Shown here: in pieces, positions 53,867 to 61,518 of the stretch
Layout: the number at the start of each line of letters is the position of its first letter
How positions within the stretch are numbered: the first letter of the stretch is position 1
NCBI RefSeq assembly: GCF_004349245.1
Contig: NZ_SMLC01000009.1
Location: 22,971 to 86,970, forward strand
Origin: Actinomadura sp. 6K520
GTDB taxonomy: Bacteria > Actinomycetota > Actinomycetes > Streptosporangiales > Streptosporangiaceae
Direction: 5' to 3'
DNA: 64,000 nt
Made by a program: the position numbers and the translations under genes
Notes under the pieces: model-generated
Told to the model about the DNA's origin: nothing
What the model saw: the letters and a program-made list of their open reading frames with translations, nothing else
The model's database searches: none

Positions 53867-54648
53867 CGGACCTCCCGGCCGATCCGCTCGCCCGCGGACG
53901 GGGCGCGCAGCACGCCCCGCCGCTGCAGCCAGTGGCGGTAGCCGAGGTAGCCGACGAGCAGCGCCCGGTCCCGGGCCCCGCGCCAGTACCGCCAGCCGCG
54001 TCCCCCGCCGGCGCGCGGCCGGTGCTCGATCGGGATCTCCACCCACGCGCGGCCGAGCTCGGCGACCCGGGCGGTGATCTCGGTCGAGCAGTTCATCCCG
54101 CCGGCCTCCAGCGGCAGCGCGCGCAGCAGCGGCCCGTGCACCAGCTTGAAGATCGAGTTGAAGTCGCGGTACCGGGTGCGGTGCAGCAGGTTGCTGACCG
54201 CACCGCTCGCCGCCGAACCCCACCGGTACGCGGCGCCGTCGGCCTTCCGGACGCGGGCACCGGAGAAGGCCTTGCCCTCGCCGGCGAGGACGGGCCCGAG
54301 GAACCGGTCGAGGTTGGCGATCGGGAACTGGCCATCGGAGTCCAGCAGCAGGACCCACTCCAGCCGCGTGTGCCCGATCGCGGCGCGGATCGCCGCGCCC
54401 GCCCCGCGGTTGCGGTCGAACCGCACGATGACCAGCTCGGGGCAGCCCACCCTGAGCTCTTCGAGGATGTCGGCGGTCGCGTCGGTGCTCCCGTCGTCGC
54501 AGACGACGATCTCCCACTCGCCGACCCTCGCGTTGCGCCGCAGGTAGGTCTGCCACTCGGTGACCACCTCGGCGATATTCGCCGCCTCGTTGTAGGCGGG
54601 CGCCGCCACCGAGATCGCGATGGCGCCGGACGCGCCCCCGTACGCCGG
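53863..54648 (-). CDS. Family 2 glycosyltransferase, dolichol-phosphate-sugar synthase-like
   Basis: 261 residues from ATG 54648 (AAGGGG upstream); GTG 54675 is an alternative. ISVAAPAYNEAANIAEVVTEW, VVCDDGSTDATADILEE, FDRNRGAGAAIRAAI and the metal site LLLDSDGQFPI give a GT-A fold of the DPM synthase/polyprenyl-phosphate type; ARVRKADGAAYRWGSAASG is the acceptor-side block. No C-terminal membrane helices. It likely starts the glycan by charging a lipid phosphate. It is the second gene of the operon. Confidence 0.85.
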   Translation of the reverse strand, partial: PAYGGASGAIAISVAAPAYNEAANIAEVVTEWQTYLRRNARVGEWEIVVCDDGSTDATADILEELRVGCPELVIVRFDRNRGAGAAIRAAIGHTRLEWVLLLDSDGQFPIANLDRFLGPVLAGEGKAFSGARVRKADGAAYRWGSAASGAVSNLLHRTRYRDFNSIFKLVHGPLLRALPLEAGGMNCSTEITARVAELGRAWVEIPIEHRPRAGGGRGWRYWRGARDRALLVGYLGYRHWLQRRGVLRAPSAGERIGREVR

Positions 54649-54667
54649 CATGGTGTCCCCTTCCCGC

Positions 54668-55396
54668 TCAGGCACGGGGCCGCCCGGTGCCGAGCAGGCG
54701 CCCGATCCAGCGATCCAGCGGCAGCAGGTTGAAGGCGACGACGAGCGGAAGGTGGGCGAGCGCGAAGACGACCGTCGCGCCGAACGAGATCGGCCCGCCG
54801 GTGAGCAGCGTGATGTGCGGTGCGTCGATCTCGGGCGGGATGTCCACCGGGTTGACGACGAACCACATCAGGTCGAGGAAGCCGGAGAAGATGACGGCGA
54901 TGCCCGTGAACACGACCTTCAGGCATCGGCCGGGCGTCCCTCCCCCCAGCCGGTACGCGGCGGCGGTGGTCAGCACGAGGCCCGGATAGAGCAGCAGGTA
55001 TAGGTGGGTGTAGAAACTGTCGGCATCGGCGCGCTCTCCGTCCAGAAAGTAGAAGCCGCTGATCCGCGGAAAGAGGTAGCCGGCGAAGAAGACGAACGGC
55101 GCGTACAACACCCAATGCGGAACCCTCGACGGCCACGGGAACAGCGCGATTCCGCAGGCCAGGCACGCGAACACCAGCAGTTTGACCGGCAGTTCCCAGG
55201 CGGCCTCGATCGCGCGCCCGTGCGGCATGAACAGCAGGACGGCCAGTGCGCCGACCGCCCCCGTCAGCAGGGCGATCCACCAGACGTGAACGCCCCGGCG
55301 GACCGGCGTCGCGGGCTGTGCGCCACCGGTTACAGAATCCGGTTCGCCCTCTCCGGACGGCGTCCGGGAGACCGGGTCCCCGCTTCTGACGGTCAT
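54668..55396 (-). CDS. Membrane protein, first gene of the glycan operon
   Basis: 242 residues from ATG 55396 (GGGGAAAGG upstream). It was not recognised. A polar N-terminus of about 40 residues is followed by six or so hydrophobic helices: WWIALLTGAVGALAVLLFMP, LLVFACLACGIALF, WVLYAPFVFFAGYLF, THLYLLLYPGLVLTTAAAY, LKVVFTGIAVIFSGFLDLMW and ISFGATVVFALAHLPLVVAF. There is no transporter or polymerase motif. It is read first from the operator-bearing promoter; 19 bp separate it from the GT2 gene. It could be a sugar-modifying or assembly partner. Confidence 0.7.
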   Translation of the reverse strand: MTVRSGDPVSRTPSGEGEPDSVTGGAQPATPVRRGVHVWWIALLTGAVGALAVLLFMPHGRAIEAAWELPVKLLVFACLACGIALFPWPSRVPHWVLYAPFVFFAGYLFPRISGFYFLDGERADADSFYTHLYLLLYPGLVLTTAAAYRLGGGTPGRCLKVVFTGIAVIFSGFLDLMWFVVNPVDIPPEIDAPHITLLTGGPISFGATVVFALAHLPLVVAFNLLPLDRWIGRLLGTGRPRA

Positions 55397-55468
55397 TGTC
55401 CGACACCTTTCCCCGTGGCACCGCGCGACGGCCGGCGCCAATCCCCTTAGTCCCGCTTTCAACCATCA

Positions 55469-55482
55469 TGGGAGCGCTCCCA
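55469..55482. promoter_or_regulatory. CebR-type operator, copy 1
   Basis: TGGGAGCGCTCCCA, a perfect 14-bp palindrome, 73 bp before the first gene of the glycan operon. It is identical to the box recognised by CebR, the LacI-family cello-oligosaccharide sensor of streptomycetes. It lies in the untranslated leader. Confidence 0.8.
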
Positions 55483-55514
55483 CGCTCCCCCGCCGCCCAC
55501 CACCGGGAAATTCT

Positions 55515-55528
55515 TGGGAGCGCTCCCA
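55515..55528. promoter_or_regulatory. CebR-type operator, copy 2, at the transcription start
   Basis: Second identical TGGGAGCGCTCCCA, centre 46 bp from copy 1. It abuts the -10 box of the minus-strand promoter and covers the predicted start point, so a bound repressor would block initiation directly. Confidence 0.8.
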
Positions 55529-55557
55529 GTAGATTTGAGAACGTCCATTCATGTCAA
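55528..55557 (-). promoter_or_regulatory. Promoter of the glycan operon
   Basis: On the minus strand TTGACA (55557-55552) and TCTACT (55533-55528) with an 18-bp spacer. The operator follows immediately. No second good promoter is seen between here and the first gene. Confidence 0.6.
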
Positions 55558-55602
55558 GACGTCACCCGAAAAACACCGAAACGTCCCTTGCGCGAAGGCG
55601 GC

Positions 55603-56643
55603 TCAGCCGAGGAGGGACAGCGCGTCCAGGTCCTTCGCGTGGTGGGCGTGCCGGGTGATCATGGTGCGGAACATCTCGTCGCCGCGGTCGGTGCGCTCGA
55701 CGATCATGGAGGCGCCGATGGACATGACGATCCCGTGGAAGGCGTGCCGGCGGTAGGCGTCCCAGCAGTCGTCCCAGGTGATGCCGACGCCGCGGCCGGT
55801 CAGGGCCCGGTGGTAGCGCTCGACGAGCGCGCGTTCGCGGCTGCGGCGGGCCTCGACCGGGAGGCTGGAGCCGAGGAAGTACGCGAGGTCGGCCGGGCCC
55901 GGGCCGTAGGCGCAGGTCTGCCAGTCCACGACGGCGGCGCGCGGGCCGCCGAACAGGAGGTTGTCGGCGCGGAAGTCGCCGTGGAAGAGGGTGGACGGGC
56001 CCTCGCGGTCGGCCAGGTAGCCGCCGATCGAGGGCAGGAAGTCCTCGATCAATGTGAGCACGTCGGGGTGCAGGTCCGCGCCGTAGCGTTCCCTGAAGCC
56101 GTCGTAGAGGCCGGTGACCATCGCGGCGGTGAAGGCCGCCGACTCGGCGTCGTGCCGGTTGAGCCAGGGCAGGGCGGCGAGCGCCGGGTCGTCCCAGCCC
56201 GCGGCGTGCAGGGCCGCCATCTCGTCGATCGCGGCGGCGGCGTCCCCGGCCGTGACGCCGGCGAGCTGGTCGCCGGGCAGCGCGGGCGCGAGGTCCTCCA
56301 GCAGGACGGTGTACTCGTCCCGCTCGGGTTCGTAGGCGGAGAAGTGGCAGGCGGGCACGCCCGCGTCGAGGCGGCCGGCGATCTCCGCGTAGAAGCTCGC
56401 CTCGACCTCGTAGGTGCGGATGGCGCGGGCGGCGGCGCGGCTGGAGGGATCGGCGGCGGGGACCTTGGCGACCATGGTGGGCGGGAGGCCGGTGCCGCCC
56501 GCGTAGCTGAGGAACAGGCGGAGGCTGTCGGACACCTGGCCGGTGCCGACGGGCTCGGTGCGGACGGCGGTGACCTTCGTCGCGAGGGCGTCGCTCAGCC
56601 AGGACGCGGTGAGGCCGGCGGCGCCGGAGACCGGTGGGGTCAT
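55603..56643 (-). CDS. APH/ecdysteroid-kinase-like phosphotransferase
   Basis: 346 residues, ATG 56643 after GAGGAGAACCC. The protein-kinase-like fold shows MVAKVPA (ATP Lys), TVLLEDLAP (hinge), catalytic loop STLFHGDFRADNLLF and the metal Asp in AVVDWQTCAYGPGPADLAYFL. It phosphorylates a small molecule. In actinomycetes this subtype is common beside acyl-CoA and steroid genes, as here, rather than being an antibiotic resistance enzyme. It overlaps the stop of the DUF7064-like gene (ATGA), forming a two-gene unit. Confidence 0.8.
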   Translation of the reverse strand: MTPPVSGAAGLTASWLSDALATKVTAVRTEPVGTGQVSDSLRLFLSYAGGTGLPPTMVAKVPAADPSSRAAARAIRTYEVEASFYAEIAGRLDAGVPACHFSAYEPERDEYTVLLEDLAPALPGDQLAGVTAGDAAAAIDEMAALHAAGWDDPALAALPWLNRHDAESAAFTAAMVTGLYDGFRERYGADLHPDVLTLIEDFLPSIGGYLADREGPSTLFHGDFRADNLLFGGPRAAVVDWQTCAYGPGPADLAYFLGSSLPVEARRSRERALVERYHRALTGRGVGITWDDCWDAYRRHAFHGIVMSIGASMIVERTDRGDEMFRTMITRHAHHAKDLDALSLLG

Positions 56644-57617
56644 GGGTTCTCCTCGGCGAGATGGGACCAGCCGTGGTCCCGCCATTCGGGGGGTTGGTGC
56701 CATTCCGTCCAGCCGTGGCCGGTGCGGCCGTCCGCGGCGTCGAAGCGGCACAGGGCGCGGACGAAGTGGGCGGGCCGCCCCTCGGGCGAGGTGACCGCGA
56801 CGGGCGCGAACGCCACCGGGGTCAGGGCCGTGGGGGTGCCGGGGAAGCGGAACTCGGAGCCGCTGGGCAGGTCCGCGGGACCGAAAGCCGTCCGCGCGGA
56901 GAAGCCGGCCCGGTGGCCGATCTCGCCGCCGGGCGGGACGGTGAAGCACGGCCAGGGGATCGGGAACCCGATGTTGGCCTGCATGCCGTGGACGAAGGTC
57001 CCGTCGTCGAGGCGGCCGGACGTCCAGAGCCAGGAGACCTTCCACCAGTCGCGCTCGCCCCAGCTGTGGTCGCGTTCCCCGTGGGCGTCGATCGCGATGG
57101 TCTCGCCGCCGACCGTGACGGTGCCGGAGACGGTGCACGGGATCTCGTAGCGCGGGATGTCCCTGTAGGGGTAGACGCCGCTGACGGTGTCCCACCGCAG
57201 GTCGAAGGCGAGCCGCGTCGTTTCGGCGCCGGTCAGGTCGCCGTAGGCGGCCGCGGGGTCGGTGAGGACCGAGGCGGTGGCGTCCAGGTTGACGAGGGCC
57301 GGGCCGAAGGGCTCGGTGATCTCCTGCGTCGCGGTGTAGTTCCCGGCGTGGACGCCGGTGGACCCGGGCTTGGGGAGCGGCGCGTGGTTGTCGGCGACGA
57401 TGACCAGCGGGCGGCCGGGTCCGACGAGGGCCGCCCAGTACCAGGCGCGGTCCCAGTTGGGATACAGGCCGAGGCGCACGTAGCCGGCGAGGGATCCGTC
57501 GGGCAAGGCGAAGTCGAAGTAGTAGGACTCGTTCCACAGGAGTTCCGGGCCCGGTTCGTGCCGCCCCTCGTCCACCGGCGCCAGGCTCCAGGTGCCGTGC
57601 TCGACGATCTTCGCCAT
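56640..57617 (-). CDS. DUF7064-like (AttH/lipocalin-type) protein
   Basis: 325 residues, ATG 57617. Trp/Tyr-rich beta protein: NESYYFDFALPDGSLAGYVR, PNWDRAWYWAALVG, AHGERDHSWGERDWWKVSWLW (given in two parts: AHGERDHSWGERDW, WKVSWLW) and GRTGHGWTEWHQPP. The HGxRDHSWGxRDW motif is shared with DUF7064 proteins, which are found beside acyl-CoA/steroid-type catabolic genes. A fold related to carotenoid 1,2-hydratase or AttH is likely. It possibly binds or hydrates a hydrophobic substrate. It is divergent from the acyl-CoA dehydrogenase pair. Confidence 0.7.
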   Translation of the reverse strand: MAKIVEHGTWSLAPVDEGRHEPGPELLWNESYYFDFALPDGSLAGYVRLGLYPNWDRAWYWAALVGPGRPLVIVADNHAPLPKPGSTGVHAGNYTATQEITEPFGPALVNLDATASVLTDPAAAYGDLTGAETTRLAFDLRWDTVSGVYPYRDIPRYEIPCTVSGTVTVGGETIAIDAHGERDHSWGERDWWKVSWLWTSGRLDDGTFVHGMQANIGFPIPWPCFTVPPGGEIGHRAGFSARTAFGPADLPSGSEFRFPGTPTALTPVAFAPVAVTSPEGRPAHFVRALCRFDAADGRTGHGWTEWHQPPEWRDHGWSHLAEENP

Positions 57618-57771
57618 GGCTCCCTCCCGATCCCGAATCAGATTCTGGAATCGGGGCGATCCTAGCCCCGCGGCGGCTTGCCGGGGGTGCGGTCCCGGGT
57701 GGTGGGACTCCCTGCCGCGCCGGGCCGGTGGGCCGGTTACTCTACCAAACAGTTGTTAGAAAGAGGGTCGG
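57618..57771. other. Divergent control region of the acyl-CoA genes
   Basis: 154 bp between the DUF7064-like gene and the dehydrogenase pair. It holds GAATC-A-GATTC (57635-57645, perfect inverted repeat) and AACA-GT-TGTT (57748-57757) close to the dehydrogenase start. Either could be the site of a TetR-type catabolic repressor; none is encoded in the window nearby. Confidence 0.4.
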
Positions 57772-58902
57772 ATGGATCTTGAGTTCGGGGCGGCGGACGA
57801 GGAGTTCCGCGCCGAGGTGCGGGCATGGCTGCGCGAGCACGTCCCGGCCGAGCCGCTGCCGTCACTGGAGACCGGGGAGGGCTTCGCGGCGCACCGCGCG
57901 TGGGAGCGGACGCTGGGCGAGGCGCGGCTCGGAGTCGTGTCGTGGCCCGAGAAGTACGGCGGGCGCGGCGTCTCCGTCCTGCAGTGGCTGATCTTCGAGG
58001 AGGAGTACTACGCGGCCGGGGCACCGGGGCGGGTCAGCCAGAACGGCATCAACCTCCTCGCGCCGACGCTGCTGAAGCACGGCACGCCCGAGCAGCTCGC
58101 GCGGATCCTGCCGCCGATGGCCGCCGGCGAGGTGATCTGGGCGCAGGCGTGGTCGGAGCCGGGCGCGGGCAGCGACCTCGCGGCGCTGCGCGCGACCGCC
58201 ACCCGGGCGGACGGCGGCTGGCTGCTCGACGGCCAGAAGACGTGGAGCTCGCGGGCCGCGTTCGCCGACCGCGGCTTCGGGCTGTTCCGCTCCGACCCGG
58301 AGTCGGCGCGGCACCGGGGGTTGACGTACCTGATGTTCCCGCTGGACGCGCCGGGCGTGACGGTCCGGCCGATCGGGCGGCTGGACGGCAAGCCCGCGTT
58401 CGCCGAGCTGTTCCTCGACCGGGTGTTCGTCCCCGACGAGGACGTCATCGGGGCGCCCGGGGACGGCTGGCGCGTCGCGATGGCCACCGCCGGGAACGAG
58501 CGCGGGCTGACGCTGCGCAGCCCCGGCCGGTTCACCGCGGCGGCCGGGCGGCTGGTCGAGCTGTGGCGGGAGCGCGCCGACCCGTCCGACACGGCCCTGC
58601 GGGACCGCGTCGCCGACATCTGGATCAGGTCGCGGGCGTACCGGCTGAAGGGCTTCGAGACGATCTCGCGCAGCGAGGACGTCGGCGCCGAGTCGAGCCT
58701 CAACAAGGTCTACTGGTCGGAGTTGGACGTGGCGCTCCACGAGACGGCCCTCGACCTGCTCGGCGCGGACGGCGAGCTGCGGTCGGAATGGCTGGAGAAC
58801 TACGTGTTCTCGCTCGCCGGCCCGATCTACGCGGGCACCAACGAGATCCAGCGCAACGTGATCGCCGAGCGCCTGCTCGGCCTGCCGAGGGGGTCCCGGT
58901 GA
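57772..58902 (+). CDS. Acyl-CoA dehydrogenase, subunit 1
   Basis: 376 residues, ATG 57772. LGVVSWPEKYGGRGVSVLQW, WAQAWSEPGAGSDLAAL (FAD site), FLDRVFVPDEDVIG, GNERGLTL and the C-terminal SLAGPIYAGTNEIQRNVIAERLLGLPR (in parts) define the family. The usual Glu of YEGT is Ala here (YAGT), so the base must lie elsewhere or come from the partner. The stop overlaps the next start (GTGA). Coupled pairs like this form alpha2beta2 dehydrogenases (FadE28/FadE29-like) acting on bulky, often steroid side-chain CoA thioesters. Confidence 0.85.
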   Translation: MDLEFGAADEEFRAEVRAWLREHVPAEPLPSLETGEGFAAHRAWERTLGEARLGVVSWPEKYGGRGVSVLQWLIFEEEYYAAGAPGRVSQNGINLLAPTLLKHGTPEQLARILPPMAAGEVIWAQAWSEPGAGSDLAALRATATRADGGWLLDGQKTWSSRAAFADRGFGLFRSDPESARHRGLTYLMFPLDAPGVTVRPIGRLDGKPAFAELFLDRVFVPDEDVIGAPGDGWRVAMATAGNERGLTLRSPGRFTAAAGRLVELWRERADPSDTALRDRVADIWIRSRAYRLKGFETISRSEDVGAESSLNKVYWSELDVALHETALDLLGADGELRSEWLENYVFSLAGPIYAGTNEIQRNVIAERLLGLPRGSR

Positions 58903-59798
58903 AGTTCGTTCTCTCCGCTGAGCAGCGGATGTTCGGCGAGACGCTGCGGAAGCTGCTCGCCGGGGCGGGCACCGCGCGGGCCGTCCGCGCCTGGGCCGCC
59001 GGGGACACCGCGCCGGGGCGGGCGCTGTGGTCGTCGGCCGCCGACGCGGGGGTGTTCGCGGTGGCCGTCCCCGAAGCGGACGGCGGCGCGGGCGTCCTGC
59101 CGGTCGAGCTGGCCGTCGCCGCCGAGGAGCTGGGCCGCGCCGCCGCCCCCGGCCCGTACGTCGAGACGCTCGCCGCCGCCGAGCTGCTGGGCGGCTCCCC
59201 CTGGCCCTCCCGCATCGCGGACGGGGACGCGATCGTGTCGATGGCCGTCCCGCACGCGCTGGACGCCGACGTCGCCGACCTCGTCCTCACCGCGGACGGC
59301 ACCGAACGGGAGGCCGGGGAACCCCTCGCGTCACTCGACCCGGCCCGGCGGCTCTTCCGCGTCGCGGGCGGCGGCGGGTTCAGCGACCTCGGGGCGCTGC
59401 TGTGCGCGGCGCAGCAGATAGGGCTCGGGCAAGCGCTGCTTGACGTGTCGGTCGAGTACGCCAAGACGCGGCAGCAGTTCGGCCGTGCGATCGGCGAGTA
59501 CCAGGCGATCAAGCACCACCTGGCGAGCGCGATGGTCGAGCTGGAGTTCGCCCGCCCGCTCGTCTACGGGGCGGCGCTGTCGTACGGGACGCCGGACTTC
59601 GCGCGGGACGCCTCCGCCGCGAAGGCCGCCGCGTCAGAGGCGTCCTACGGGATGGCGAAGACCGCGCTCCAGGTGCACGGCGCGATCGGCTACACCGACG
59701 AGTACGACCCGTCGCTGTGGATCCGCAAGGCGCGGGCCCTGTACTCGGCGTGGGGCACCCCGTCCGAGCACAGGGCGCGGGTCATGGCCGCTCTTTGA
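58899..59798 (+). CDS. Acyl-CoA dehydrogenase, subunit 2 (short)
   Basis: 299 residues from GTG 58899, shorter than the usual 380. FVLSAEQRMFGETLRKLL opens it, the middle beta domain is reduced (IVSMAVPHALDADVADLVL), and the C-terminal helices are complete: SVEYAKTRQQFGRAIGEYQAIKHHLA, then ALQVHGAIGYTDEYDPSLWIRKAR. The RxQFGxxIxxxQ and HGxIGYTxE motifs contact FAD across the dimer. It probably forms a heteromer with subunit 1. Its last 17 bp overlap the convergent CoA ligase gene. Confidence 0.85.
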   Translation: MKFVLSAEQRMFGETLRKLLAGAGTARAVRAWAAGDTAPGRALWSSAADAGVFAVAVPEADGGAGVLPVELAVAAEELGRAAAPGPYVETLAAAELLGGSPWPSRIADGDAIVSMAVPHALDADVADLVLTADGTEREAGEPLASLDPARRLFRVAGGGGFSDLGALLCAAQQIGLGQALLDVSVEYAKTRQQFGRAIGEYQAIKHHLASAMVELEFARPLVYGAALSYGTPDFARDASAAKAAASEASYGMAKTALQVHGAIGYTDEYDPSLWIRKARALYSAWGTPSEHRARVMAAL

Positions 59799-61353
59799 GC
59801 GCGACCCGGCGCACCTTCCCGGACGCGGTCTTCGGGAGGTCGTCCACGAAGACGACCTCCCGGGGCACCTTGAAGTTGGCGAGCAGTTCCCGGCAGTGCG
59901 CGAGCAGCTCCTCGGCCGTGGTCGCGCGTCCCGGGCGCAGCCGGACGTACGCGCGGCCCACCTCGCCCATCCGCGCGTCGGGGACGCCGACGACGCCGGA
60001 CTCGGCGACGGCGTCGTGGCGGGCGAGCACGTCCTCGACCTCGGCCGGGTAGACGTTGAATCCGCCGACGACGAACATCTCCTTCGTCCGCCCGGTGATG
60101 GTGAGGTTGCCGCGCTCGTCCAGCCGTCCCCGGTCGCCGGTGTCGAGCCAGCCGTCCCGGATCGTCTCGGCGGTCGCCTCGGGGTCGTCCAGGTAGCCCG
60201 ACATCACGTTGTAGCCGCGGACGAGGACCTCGCCGTCCGTGCCCGCCGGGACGCGCTCGCCCTTCCCGTCGACGATCGCGACCTCGACGTCCGCGATCGG
60301 CCTGCCGCAGGTGGTGGCGATGGTCTCGTCATCGTCGTCCACCGAGCACGCGGTCACCGTGCCGGACGACTCGGTCAGCCCGTACGCGGTGACGACCTGC
60401 GGGAACAGCTCGGCCCTGATCCGGCGCACCAGCGCGACCGGCACGTCCGCGGCCCCGGTCACGGCCAGCCGCAGCGACGACAGGTCGTGCTCGCCGCGGC
60501 CCGGGGCGTCCAGCAGCGACGTGTAGATCGTCGGCGGGCCGGGCAGCACGGTGATCTTCTCCCGCTCGATGAGCCGGAGCGTCTCCGGGACGTCGAACGT
60601 GCGCTGCAGCACCATCGTGGCGCCCTTGAGCACGCACGCCAGCACGCCCGCCTTGTAGCCGAAGGAGTGGAACATCGGGTTGACGATGAGGTACCGGTCG
60701 CCGGCCTTGACGCCGGTCCGTCCCGTCCACGCCTCGTAGGTGCGGATGTTCTGCTCGTGGGTGCACATCACGCCCTTGGGGCGGCCGGTCGTCCCGGACG
60801 TGAACAGGATGTCGGCGACGTCCTCCGGCCGCACGTCCTCCGGCCGCACGTCCGCCGCCCGCGCGCCGGCCGCCGCGACGGCCTTGCCGGCGAACTCGTC
60901 CCAGGTGACGACGCCCGGCCGCGCCGGACCGTTGAACGTGACGACGGTCTCCAGGTCCGGCAGCCCGGGGATCGCACCCGACTCGTCCAGGCCCAGCATG
61001 TCCGGATAGTCGATGCCGAGGAAGCCGTCCTCCACGAAGAGCGCCTTCACCCGCGCCTTGGCCAGCGGCCAGCGGGCCTCGTCGCCCTTGAACCGCGTGT
61101 TGAGGGGCACCAGCGTCGCCCCGGCGCCCATGGCACCGAGCACGGTGACGATCCAGGACAGGCTGTTCGGCGCCCAGATCGCGACCCGGTCCCCCGGCGC
61201 GACACCGGCCCCGGCGAACGCGCCCGCCGCCTCGCGGACCCGCTCCCGCAGCTCCGCGTAGGTCACCCGGACGTCCCCGTCCACGACCGCCTCCACGTCC
61301 GGGAACGTCCCCGCCGCCCGCGCCAGCACCGCCGGAATCGTCAGCTCGCTCAT
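59782..61353 (-). CDS. Acyl-CoA synthetase, FadD3-like
   Basis: 523 residues from ATG 61353. LTIPAVLARAAGTFPDVEAV starts the ANL fold. The P-loop is ILFTSGTTGRPKGV, then NPMFHSFGYKAG, VTAYGLTESSG, GWLDTGDRG and KEMFVVGGFNVYPAEVED. The catalytic Lys is in LPKTASGKVRRV. It activates a carboxylic acid as AMP and then CoA ester. The closest visible pattern is FadD3, which handles the steroid-ring remnant HIP, or short aromatic/fatty acids. Together with the dehydrogenase pair it makes a small degradation or modification module. Confidence 0.85.
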   Translation of the reverse strand: MSELTIPAVLARAAGTFPDVEAVVDGDVRVTYAELRERVREAAGAFAGAGVAPGDRVAIWAPNSLSWIVTVLGAMGAGATLVPLNTRFKGDEARWPLAKARVKALFVEDGFLGIDYPDMLGLDESGAIPGLPDLETVVTFNGPARPGVVTWDEFAGKAVAAAGARAADVRPEDVRPEDVADILFTSGTTGRPKGVMCTHEQNIRTYEAWTGRTGVKAGDRYLIVNPMFHSFGYKAGVLACVLKGATMVLQRTFDVPETLRLIEREKITVLPGPPTIYTSLLDAPGRGEHDLSSLRLAVTGAADVPVALVRRIRAELFPQVVTAYGLTESSGTVTACSVDDDDETIATTCGRPIADVEVAIVDGKGERVPAGTDGEVLVRGYNVMSGYLDDPEATAETIRDGWLDTGDRGRLDERGNLTITGRTKEMFVVGGFNVYPAEVEDVLARHDAVAESGVVGVPDARMGEVGRAYVRLRPGRATTAEELLAHCRELLANFKVPREVVFVDDLPKTASGKVRRVALKERP

Positions 61354-61518
61354 AACCCCCCATGGTGACCGCGGCGGGACCGCACCGGCCACGCCTTCCC
61401 GCTCAGCGGTACCGGCCCGCGCCCACCACCGGACATCACTAACGTGAGGTTTGTTCGGTTTTCTCGCGGAGTGGGCATATATCAGGCACCTCAGCCCACC
61501 CCCACGCGCGAGGTGCCT

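Noticed and set aside
55603..56643. Aminoglycoside resistance gene
   Set aside because: The fold matches, but the neighbours are acyl-CoA genes and the sequence follows the catabolism-linked kinase subtype, so resistance is not supported.
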